A stretch of DNA of 50,841 nt, taken from an uncultured Lachnospiraceae bacterium. GTDB lineage: Bacteria > Bacillota > Clostridia > Lachnospirales > Lachnospiraceae. The position numbers were made by a program, and so were the translations under genes. The DNA lies in the NCBI GenBank assembly GCA_900553355.1, contig USDK01000015.1:1-50841 (forward strand), read 5' to 3'. Below, piece by piece: positions 1 through 6,786 of this stretch; within the stretch, counting starts at the first letter, position 1; each line of letters begins with the position of its first letter. The notes under the pieces were generated by a model. That model saw only the letters and a list, made by a program, of their open reading frames with translations. It ran no database searches and was not told the DNA's origin.

Positions 1-583
1 AAGAAGTCTGTGCTGCATGCTTGGATCCGAGGCTGTGGCTTGTCCCGTGGAAGCCGTAACGTCTTACACCGTATTTCTCATAATACTCATACGGCAGCCC
101 GTACAGATATGCTTTTTCCGGCATCGTCTGATGGAATGCGGTATCAAATACTGCCACCATAGGAGTCCCCGGCATTAACTTCTGACATGCGCGGATACCG
201 ATCAGGTTCGCCGGATTATGAAGAGGCGCCAGATCATTGCACTCTTCGATCGCTTTGAGGACCTCATCCGTGATTACGACAGAGCTTGCAAATTTTTCTC
301 CTCCGTGTACGACACGATGTCCGACAGCGCCGATTTCGGAAAGGCTCTTGACAACACCTGTTTCGGAATCTGTCAGAGCATCGATCACATACTGAATCGC
401 CTCTGTATGTGTCGGCATCGCTTTGTCAGATTTCATTTTTTCTCCGCCTGCCGGCTGATAAGTAAGGCTTCCGTCGATCCCGATTCTTTCGCAAAGTCCT
501 TTTGCCAGAACATTTTCTGATTTGGAATCGATCAGCTGAAATTTCAAGGATGAGCTTCCACAGTTAATTACCAATACATTCAT
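1..583 (-). CDS. ackA: Acetate kinase, N-terminal part (gene runs off the window)
   Basis: Interconverts acetyl phosphate + ADP and acetate + ATP, the ATP-yielding last step of acetate fermentation in the cytoplasm. I translated the minus strand from the ATG at 583 and read 194 codons without a stop before the window edge; families are about 400 residues, so roughly half is visible. Seen: N-CGSSS-K near residues 7-14 (ASKHA phosphate-1 loop), R90 in GHRVVHGG, D147 in VFDTAFHQ, and H179 in RRYGFHGTSH, which match the substrate-binding Arg, catalytic Asp and His of the acetate kinase family. An AGAGAGGT ribosome binding site precedes the ATG. It lies 36 bp downstream of pta, so the two form one operon with the promoter upstream of pta. 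Truncation is only due to the window. Confidence 0.95.
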   Translation of the reverse strand, partial: MNVLVINCGSSSLKFQLIDSKSENVLAKGLCERIGIDGSLTYQPAGGEKMKSDKAMPTHTEAIQYVIDALTDSETGVVKSLSEIGAVGHRVVHGGEKFASSVVITDEVLKAIEECNDLAPLHNPANLIGIRACQKLMPGTPMVAVFDTAFHQTMPEKAYLYGLPYEYYEKYGVRRYGFHGTSHSLGSKHAAQTS

Positions 584-619
584 TTGTTTTTACCTCTCTT
601 CACTTACTTAAACTATTGT

Positions 620-1621
620 CTAATTCTCTGCCATTGCCTGTACAGCTGTGATTGCCACAACGCCCTCAATATCTTTCGCGCTGCATCCGCGGGACAGGTC
701 GTTGACCGGTGCTGCGATTCCCTGGGTCAGTGGTCCATAGGCTTCTGCTTTTGCCAGACGCTGTACCAGCTTGTATCCGATATTTCCTGCGTCCAGGTCT
801 GGGAACACCAGTACATTGGCCTTTCCTGCCACCGGGCTTCCCGGTGCTTTAGAAGCGCCGACCGAAGGAACGATTGCTGCATCCAGCTGGAATTCTCCGT
901 CGATCAGAAGTCCTTCTGGTGCATTCTCTTTTGCAATCTTTGTTGCTTCTACAACCTTATCTACATCTGGATGCTTGGCGCTTCCCTTTGTAGAATGGGA
1001 CAGCATAGCGACAACAGGCTCTTTTCCGGTCAGAAGGCGGAAGGAATCTGCAGAGGAAAGGGCGATGGCAGCCAGCTTTTCCGGATCTGGGTTCTGCTCC
1101 AGGCCGGAATCTGCAAAGATAAAGGTTCCGTCAGCTCCCATATCGCAGTCCGGTACTACCATAACAAAGAATGCGGATACCAGTTTTGTTCCCGGCTTTG
1201 TCTTCAGGATCTGGAGACACGGTCTCAATGTGTCCGCGGTCGAATGACATGCTCCGGACACCATTCCGTCTGCATCTTTCATCTTAACCATCATGACTCC
1301 ATAGTACAGATAATTTGTCAGAAGCAGCTCTCTTGCCTGCTCTTCTGTCATTCCTTTTTTCTGTCTAAGCTCTACCAGCTTTGCAATATAAGCATCCGTC
1401 TTCTCATAGGTAGCCGGATCAATGATCGTTGCGCCGCTGATGTCAAAATTCCCCTTATTTTTTGCGACCTCTTCTTCGCTTCCGATCAGGATCAGGTTCG
1501 CCGTACCTTCCTTTAATACAGCTTCTGCTGCTTCATATGTCCGGATATCCTCGGTTTCTGGAAGCACGATCGTCTTTTTGCATGTTTTTGCTTTTGCTTT
1601 GATTTCATCTATGAATCCCAT
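620..1621 (-). CDS. pta: Phosphate acetyltransferase
   Basis: Transfers the acetyl group of acetyl-CoA to phosphate, giving acetyl phosphate for acetate kinase. The 333-residue product is the short form without the N-terminal DRTGG/BioD-like regions of enterobacterial Pta and covers the whole PTA_PTB domain. The signature SGACHSTADT is at residues 122-131, and RLLTGKEPVVAMLSHSTKGS with the following KHPD is in the second half, as expected for the family. The start is supported by GGAAAGGAG a few bases upstream. It is the first gene of pta-ackA; a TTGTTT-17-TATAAT promoter lies just upstream. Butyryl/phosphobutyryl transferase is the main alternative for the superfamily, but the ackA partner argues for Pta. 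Confidence 0.95.
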   Translation of the reverse strand: MGFIDEIKAKAKTCKKTIVLPETEDIRTYEAAEAVLKEGTANLILIGSEEEVAKNKGNFDISGATIIDPATYEKTDAYIAKLVELRQKKGMTEEQARELLLTNYLYYGVMMVKMKDADGMVSGACHSTADTLRPCLQILKTKPGTKLVSAFFVMVVPDCDMGADGTFIFADSGLEQNPDPEKLAAIALSSADSFRLLTGKEPVVAMLSHSTKGSAKHPDVDKVVEATKIAKENAPEGLLIDGEFQLDAAIVPSVGASKAPGSPVAGKANVLVFPDLDAGNIGYKLVQRLAKAEAYGPLTQGIAAPVNDLSRGCSAKDIEGVVAITAVQAMAEN

Positions 1622-1659
1622 GTTCGATAGACTCCTTTCCTTAGTTTCTCAATACTTCA

Positions 1660-1688
1660 ATTATAATACAAAGAGACCCTGCAAACAA
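1660..1688 (-). promoter_or_regulatory. Promoter of pta-ackA
   Basis: On the minus strand, -35 TTGTTT (1683-1688) and -10 TATAAT (1660-1665) are separated by exactly 17 bp, about 40 bp upstream of the pta start. The -35 lies in the loop of the hairpin at 1671-1696. Confidence 0.7.
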
Positions 1689-1696
1689 GGTCTCTT
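1671..1696 (-). terminator. Hairpin between mgtE and pta, probable mgtE terminator
   Basis: An 8-bp perfect stem, AAGAGACC/GGTCTCTT, with a 10-nt loop lies downstream of mgtE. The tail on the minus strand (TGTATTATAATT) is only moderately T-rich, so termination may be leaky and some mgtE transcripts may enter pta. It overlaps the pta promoter. Confidence 0.5.
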
Positions 1697-1743
1697 CTTG
1701 GAATCTTATGTGCATTTTTGGGTACAATCCCCCTGCAATCTGC

Positions 1744-3114
1744 CTATAACTGGAACACTGTGCTGACGATTGCAAAATAGACGCTGATGGTGCTGATATC
1801 CACCAGAGTCGATATCAAAGGAGTCGCCATAATAGCCGGATCCAGCCCCACTTTCTTTGCGATCAGAGGCAGGGTACATCCCACCACTTTTGCGATCACA
1901 ACCGTACAAGCCATGGTAAGTCCGATGGTCAGGGCCATCAGAACATCTCCCTGTCCCATCAGGAGAATCCGGACCCCATTCACCACTGCAAGCACGATGC
2001 TGATGCAGACAGCGATCCTCACTTCCTTCCAGACCACCCGGAACAGATCTCCAAATTCAATCTCTTCCACTGCAATCCCCCGGATCACAAGAGTAGAACT
2101 CTGGGAACCACAGTTTCCTCCGGTTCCTGTCAGCATCGGGATAAATCCCGCCAGCTGAGGCATCACTGCCAGTGCGGATTCATAACTGTTCATAATCATC
2201 TGCGTCACTGTGGCGGAGAGCATCAAAAACAACAGCCAGGGAAGCCTGCTTTTCACATGTTCCATAACCGTTGTACCAAAATAAGAGTCTTCATTCGGAT
2301 TGACACCGGCCATGATACTGATATCTTCCGTGGTCTCTTCCTGCAATACATCCATGGCGTCGTCAACGGTTACGATTCCCACCATACAGTTTTCATGATC
2401 CAGGATTGGCAGAGCAATCAGTCCATACTTATTGATGGTCTTCGCTACATCTTCCTGGTCGTCTGTGGTATGGGCGTACAGAAGATTCGTCTCCATGATC
2501 TCCTCGATCGGCTTGGATTCACTGGTAGTCAGGAGCTCCTTGACGTCTACATAACCGATAAGCTTTCTCTTTTCTGTCACATAACAGGTATAGATGGTCT
2601 CCTTATTAAGACCCACCTGCCGGATTTTGAGGATTGCTTCCGCTACCGTCATTTCTTTGCGGACAGCAATATAATCCACGTTCATTACGCTTCCGGCGCT
2701 GTCCTCCGGATACTGTAACAACTGATTGATCTGCGCCCTCTTTTCTTCATCCGTAGCCATCAGAAGCCTGTCCACTACATTGGCAGGCATTTCTTCCAGG
2801 ACATCGACCGTATCATCCAGATACATCTCTTCCATGACCTCTTCCAGCTCCGAGTCCGTCAGTGCATTGATCAACACCTCGCGCATATCACTGTTCATAT
2901 ACGTGAAGGTCTCTGCCGCCTCTTCTTTCGCCAGAAGACGGAAAACCATGACCATATGCTTCTGGTCAAATTCTTCCAGAATATCTGCCAGGTCTACAGG
3001 ATACATATTATTTTCCAGCTCTTCCTTCAGTTCCTTGTACTGCCGGTTTTCGAGCATACTCAAAATGCGTTCCTCAGTCAGCTCCTCCCGCATTTTCTCG
3101 TGTTCTTCACTCAT
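1744..3114 (-). CDS. mgtE: Magnesium transporter MgtE
   Basis: Mg2+-gated Mg2+ channel/transporter of the inner membrane. The 456-residue product has the three expected parts in order: an acidic helical N domain (about 1-135, repeated D/E-rich helices such as LADILEEF and EVMEEMYLDDTVDVLEEMP), two CBS domains (about 136-260) and a C-terminal block of five hydrophobic segments from about residue 285. The family signature GFIPMLTGTGGNCGSQSS, which lines the pore, is intact. Ribosome binding site GGAAAGGAGG precedes the ATG. It is transcribed alone, divergently from tmcAL; the TTGTAT-17-TATACT promoter gives a 5' leader too short for a YkoK-type Mg2+ riboswitch, so regulation is probably by the protein's own Mg2+ sensing. 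Confidence 0.95.
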   Translation of the reverse strand: MSEEHEKMREELTEERILSMLENRQYKELKEELENNMYPVDLADILEEFDQKHMVMVFRLLAKEEAAETFTYMNSDMREVLINALTDSELEEVMEEMYLDDTVDVLEEMPANVVDRLLMATDEEKRAQINQLLQYPEDSAGSVMNVDYIAVRKEMTVAEAILKIRQVGLNKETIYTCYVTEKRKLIGYVDVKELLTTSESKPIEEIMETNLLYAHTTDDQEDVAKTINKYGLIALPILDHENCMVGIVTVDDAMDVLQEETTEDISIMAGVNPNEDSYFGTTVMEHVKSRLPWLLFLMLSATVTQMIMNSYESALAVMPQLAGFIPMLTGTGGNCGSQSSTLVIRGIAVEEIEFGDLFRVVWKEVRIAVCISIVLAVVNGVRILLMGQGDVLMALTIGLTMACTVVIAKVVGCTLPLIAKKVGLDPAIMATPLISTLVDISTISVYFAIVSTVFQL

Positions 3115-3137
3115 TATGCATCCTCCTTTCCGCCTTA

Positions 3138-3166
3138 TTGCCAGTCAAGTCTTTCTATAGTATAAT
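3138..3166 (+). promoter_or_regulatory. Promoter of tmcAL
   Basis: TTGCCA (3138-3143), 17 bp, TATAAT (3161-3166), 31 bp before the tmcAL start. Its -10 overlaps the -10 of the divergent mgtE promoter. Confidence 0.75.
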
Positions 3167-3187
3167 CAATTTCAAAAAGATATACAA
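3159..3187 (-). promoter_or_regulatory. Promoter of mgtE
   Basis: Minus-strand TTGTAT (3182-3187), 17 bp, TATACT (3159-3164). It shares bases 3161-3164 with the opposing -10 of tmcAL, so the two polymerases should compete. Confidence 0.6.
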
Positions 3188-3197
3188 GGAGAAACTC

Positions 3198-4481
3198 ATG
3201 AAAATCGTCGGACTGATTACCGAATATAATCCTTTTCACAATGGACATTTATACCATATCAAAAAAGCAAAAGAAGTAACCGGAGCGGACACTGTAATCG
3301 TTGTCATGAGCGGAAACTATGTACAGCGGGGGGCGCCGGCCATCATGCCAAAGCATCTGCGTGCAGAAGTCGCACTGGAGGCAGGCGTTCCTTTAGTCCT
3401 GGAACTGCCTGTCTGCTATGCCTGCGGAAGCGCTGAATTTTTCGCCGAGGGCGCCATCTCACTTTTCGAAAAACTTGGCTGCATTGATTCCATTTGTTTT
3501 GGAAGTGAATGCGGAGACTATTATCTTCTGGAAAAAATCGCGCGCGTTGCCGCTGATGAGCCGGAAGAATACCAGGTATATCTAAAAGAAGCTCTCCGAA
3601 ACGGCAAATCTTTTCCTCGTGCCAGACAGGAGGCTTTAAAAGCGTACCTGAAAGATCCGTCTCTGGATGAAATTCTGGAACAGCCCAATAATATACTTGG
3701 TATCGAATATATCAAAGCGCTCTATACAAGAAAAAGTCCGATCGGCGCTTACACGATCCGCCGGAAGGTCTCTGGATACCATGACAAAGAGCTTTCTCCG
3801 GGGTACAGCTCCGCCTCGGCCATCCGCCGCCTTCTGGCCTTCGCCGGAAATTCTGTCCATCTGGAATCCGAAAAAATGTATGATGAGCCCGGCCTTTCTG
3901 AAGTCCTGACCCGCCTGGAAGATCAGGTTCCTCCTTCCTGCATCCGCTCGCTGGAAGAAACACACCGTGTCCGCTATCCGGTATACGCAAATGATTTTTC
4001 TCTTTTCTTCCGCTATAAGCTCCTGACCGAGACCAGAGAGTCCCTGTCAGAATATCTGGATATGACAGAAGAACTAGCCAATCGCATGCTCAATCATTCC
4101 AATGATTTCATTACGTTTGACCAGTTCTGTGATTTACTGAAAACCCGTGATATGACCTATTCCAGGATCAGCCGCTGTATGCTCCACATCCTGCTGAACA
4201 TCCGGACTGAGGACTTAATCCGCTACAAAGAACAGGGGGACTGCCAGTATGCCCGTCTGCTCGGTTTCCGCAAAGACGGTGCAAAACTCCTGACTCTGAT
4301 AAAAAGAACTTCCTCCGTTCCCCTTCTGACAAAACTTACCCAGACAGAGGCTCTCTCTGAAACCGGACTGCGGATGCTAAAACAGGATATTTTCGCCGCA
4401 GACCTCTATGAAAGCGTAGTGACAAATAAGTTTAAAATGCCATTCTTAAGTGAATATCAACAGCAGATCATAAGAGTTTAA
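3198..4481 (+). CDS. tmcAL: tRNA(Met) cytidine acetate ligase (TmcAL/YlbM family)
   Basis: Family members activate acetate with ATP to acetyl-AMP and acetylate C34 of elongator tRNA-Met (ac4C). The 427-residue product starts MKIVGLITEYNPFHNGHLYH; the HxGH-type nucleotidyltransferase motif FHNGH is at residues 13-17 and the family's GNYVQRGxP block follows. I chose the ATG at 3198, not an upstream in-frame codon at 3138, because AAGGAG sits 7 bases before it and 3138 lies inside the promoter. It is monocistronic and convergent with degV, stop codons overlapping. Use of free acetate makes its position two genes from pta-ackA of interest, although mgtE separates them. Confidence 0.92.
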   Translation: MKIVGLITEYNPFHNGHLYHIKKAKEVTGADTVIVVMSGNYVQRGAPAIMPKHLRAEVALEAGVPLVLELPVCYACGSAEFFAEGAISLFEKLGCIDSICFGSECGDYYLLEKIARVAADEPEEYQVYLKEALRNGKSFPRARQEALKAYLKDPSLDEILEQPNNILGIEYIKALYTRKSPIGAYTIRRKVSGYHDKELSPGYSSASAIRRLLAFAGNSVHLESEKMYDEPGLSEVLTRLEDQVPPSCIRSLEETHRVRYPVYANDFSLFFRYKLLTETRESLSEYLDMTEELANRMLNHSNDFITFDQFCDLLKTRDMTYSRISRCMLHILLNIRTEDLIRYKEQGDCQYARLLGFRKDGAKLLTLIKRTSSVPLLTKLTQTEALSETGLRMLKQDIFAADLYESVVTNKFKMPFLSEYQQQIIRV

Positions 4482-5335
4482 ATCTCAATTTTTTTACTGC
4501 ATGCCACCGCCATAGATCCAGCTCCAATATGGCATGCTACACTTAAAGAAAGCCTGTCCATCTCAATCTCATAACCCGGGAAACGTTCCAGGATTTCCTG
4601 CTTCCATTCCTGCGCCTCTTCATCAGAACAGGTGTAGGCCGCCTCCAGGTGTACTTCTTTTCCAGCGAACCGTTCCCGGATATCTTTCTCCATAGCGTCA
4701 AGCATCGTCTTCTTTGCTGCCTTCCAGCCCCGCACTTTCGCAAAAGCATCCAGCTTTTCTCCCTGTATCTGGAGTACCGGCTTTAAATTCAGTACCGTAC
4801 CGATGGCTGCTGCCGCAGGAGTGACACGTCCTCCTTTTTTCAGATACTTCAGCGTATCTACCGTAATATATATGCTGGCTTCCAGTTTTTCCCGCATCAG
4901 GACGTTTACGATTCCCTCTGCGCTCATTCCTTTTTCTTTCATATAGATTGCATCCATGACAGACTGACGCTGCGTCACGGATATTCTTTGGTTGTCCACC
5001 ACATATACCCTGCCGTCAAACTCTTTCGCCAGCATAAGCGCTGTCTCGCAACTGCTGGACAGGCCGCTGGACATAGGAATGTGAATGACTGATTCATGTT
5101 CCTGAAGAAGCTCTTCCCACAGTTCCATTACATCTGCCGGGGAAGGCTGCGATGTGGAAATGTCCGCATCTTCTGCCAGCCTCTGGTAAAACTCTTCCTG
5201 TGTGAGAGTAATATCTTCATAAAATAATTCGTCATTGATATAAAAAGGCATCGGAAGCACACGGATTCCCAGTCCTTCAGCCTCTTTCTGCGTGATTCCG
5301 CTGTTACTGTCCGTCACGATTGCTATCTTATCCAT
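4478..5335 (-). CDS. DegV family fatty-acid-binding protein
   Basis: DegV proteins bind a single fatty acid; several are FakB subunits that present it to the FakA kinase. The 285-residue product shows the family marks: N-terminal VTDSNSGIT, TSQPSP near residue 62 and IPMSSGLSSS about 30 residues later, both lining the lipid head-group pocket, and a C-terminal HIGAGSMAVA. The ATG at 5335 fits the family N terminus and has GGAG upstream; an in-frame ATG at 5356 would add seven residues. It is the last gene of the polA-coaE-walJ-degV run, 29 bp after walJ. Whether it works with a FakA cannot be told; no fakA is in the window. Confidence 0.9.
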   Translation of the reverse strand: MDKIAIVTDSNSGITQKEAEGLGIRVLPMPFYINDELFYEDITLTQEEFYQRLAEDADISTSQPSPADVMELWEELLQEHESVIHIPMSSGLSSSCETALMLAKEFDGRVYVVDNQRISVTQRQSVMDAIYMKEKGMSAEGIVNVLMREKLEASIYITVDTLKYLKKGGRVTPAAAAIGTVLNLKPVLQIQGEKLDAFAKVRGWKAAKKTMLDAMEKDIRERFAGKEVHLEAAYTCSDEEAQEWKQEILERFPGYEIEMDRLSLSVACHIGAGSMAVACSKKIEI

Positions 5336-5364
5336 AACTTTTTCTTCTCCATTCATTGAAAGTT

Positions 5365-6165
5365 TTATAAAGTTACCACATCAGATACCTGATCTCTTTT
5401 TGCCACCATCATGGGAATATCTTCCCCTTTATATGGATTATCCCCGTAGCTTACCTCCAGTTTTACCGTCTCATAAGCCAGTTCTGCATAATTGTTTTCT
5501 TTGCTCAGGTGTCCGAGGATCACCTGCTGAAGCCCATCGTGAAGAATATCGCTAAGAAGCCGCCCTGAAAGCTCATTGGACAAATGCCCTTTTTCTCCCA
5601 TCACTCTCCTTTTCAGCACATAAGGATAGGGACCGACTTCCAGCATATGGATGTCATGATTTGCTTCCAGCACGACTGCATTCAGATTCTGAAGATGTTC
5701 GACTGTATACGCATCGTATTTCCCAAGGTCTGTAGCTACCGCTACCGCCTTTTGGCCGTTCTCCATGCGAAATCCGGATGGCTGCCTTGCATCATGAGAT
5801 ATTGCAAAAGGACAGATCCTGATGTCTCCAAGGGTAAACGCCTGATCGGTCTCCACTTCATGGAGCAGTCCCTCCGGCATCTTTCCCAGACTTTTCATGC
5901 TCTGGATCCCCTCGATCGTTCCAGGAGTTGCATAGATGGGGATCTCGTATTTTCTGCTGAACACCCCCAGTCCCTGAATATGGTCAATGTGTTCATGGGT
6001 GATCAGGATCCCGGAGAGCTCCTCTCCTTTGACTCCCAGACTATGTAATCCTTCTTCAATTCTCTTTTTACTGATTCCTGTATCCACCAGCAGGTGGGTC
6101 TGATCATCTCCCACATAAATGCAGTTTCCACTGCTTCCGCTGGCAATGCTGCATAATCTCATCAT
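5365..6165 (-). CDS. MBL-fold metallohydrolase, YycJ/WalJ family
   Basis: A 266-residue metallo-beta-lactamase-fold hydrolase. The N terminus MRLCSIASGSSGNCIYVG is diagnostic of the YycJ/WalJ group, and the metal-binding THEHIDH motif occurs near residue 55, with further metal ligands in SHDA, LEANHD and the C-terminal LGHLSKENN. In Bacilli the yycJ gene sits beside walRK and has been linked to coordination of cell division and DNA replication; the group is also considered a possible nuclease. Here it sits between coaE and degV in an operon led by polA, a setting that suits a DNA-related role but does not prove it. An alternative start is the next codon, also ATG. Confidence 0.85.
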   Translation of the reverse strand: MMRLCSIASGSSGNCIYVGDDQTHLLVDTGISKKRIEEGLHSLGVKGEELSGILITHEHIDHIQGLGVFSRKYEIPIYATPGTIEGIQSMKSLGKMPEGLLHEVETDQAFTLGDIRICPFAISHDARQPSGFRMENGQKAVAVATDLGKYDAYTVEHLQNLNAVVLEANHDIHMLEVGPYPYVLKRRVMGEKGHLSNELSGRLLSDILHDGLQQVILGHLSKENNYAELAYETVKLEVSYGDNPYKGEDIPMMVAKRDQVSDVVTL

Positions 6166-6182
6166 CTCTGCGCTCTGCCTTT

Positions 6183-6773
6183 CTATAAGTCTGCCACGAT
6201 GCGGTCCAGCTGCATCTGTGTCTCTGCAAACACGCCGTTATTATCGATGACTCTGTCGCAGTGCTTCATATAGATGTCCTTGGGCGGCTGAGCAGCAATA
6301 ATGCTGTCTACTTTAGCCGGCTCATAGCCCCTGGAATAAAACAGCCTCTTTTTACGCACCTCATCTTTTACATATACATACCAGAGTTCATCGCAAAGTT
6401 CCTCATAGTGGTCTTCGATCAAAACTGCTGATTCAATAATCAGAAGATTCGTATTCTTCCGTTCTTCCTTTGCAATGATCCTCCGGACTTCTTCTTTTAC
6501 TACCGGATGAACGATCCGGTTCAGAACAGACAGCTGCTCCACATTGTTAAACGCAATATTTCCCAGCATGTCTCTGTTCAGCTCGCCTTTCTCATCCAGG
6601 ATCTCCTGTCCGAAGTGTGCGACAATGGCATCATAGCATTTTCCGCCCTTTTTCTGGAGCTTTTTCGCTACTTTATCTGTCTGGCAGATCGTCGCCCCGT
6701 ATTTGTTGTTCAAGTATTCCATAATCTGTGTTTTTCCAGAACCGACACCGCCGGTAAGTCCTATGATCTTCAT
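6183..6773 (-). CDS. coaE: Dephospho-CoA kinase
   Basis: Catalyses ATP-dependent 3'-phosphorylation of dephospho-CoA, the last step of CoA synthesis. At 196 residues it has the usual family length. The P-loop GGVGSGKT is at residues 8-15, the CoA-domain segment VAHFGQEILDEKGELNR follows, then the LID region RKKRLFYSRG and the VIDNNG end typical of CoaE. Ribosome binding site AGAGGTGGAG precedes the ATG. It is 13 bp downstream of polA, an arrangement (polA-coaE) common in Firmicutes. Confidence 0.95.
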   Translation of the reverse strand: MKIIGLTGGVGSGKTQIMEYLNNKYGATICQTDKVAKKLQKKGGKCYDAIVAHFGQEILDEKGELNRDMLGNIAFNNVEQLSVLNRIVHPVVKEEVRRIIAKEERKNTNLLIIESAVLIEDHYEELCDELWYVYVKDEVRKKRLFYSRGYEPAKVDSIIAAQPPKDIYMKHCDRVIDNNGVFAETQMQLDRIVADL

Positions 6774-6786
6774 CTTTTCTCCACCT

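Noticed and set aside
584..1516. Open frame of 310 codons on the plus strand opposite pta
   Set aside because: It is fully antisense to the well-supported pta gene, is rich in Cys/Phe/Leu as expected from the reverse frame, and has no ribosome binding site or family resemblance.
3115..3187. Magnesium (YkoK or MgtA type) riboswitch before mgtE
   Set aside because: The leader from the predicted start to mgtE is only about 40 nt, far too short.
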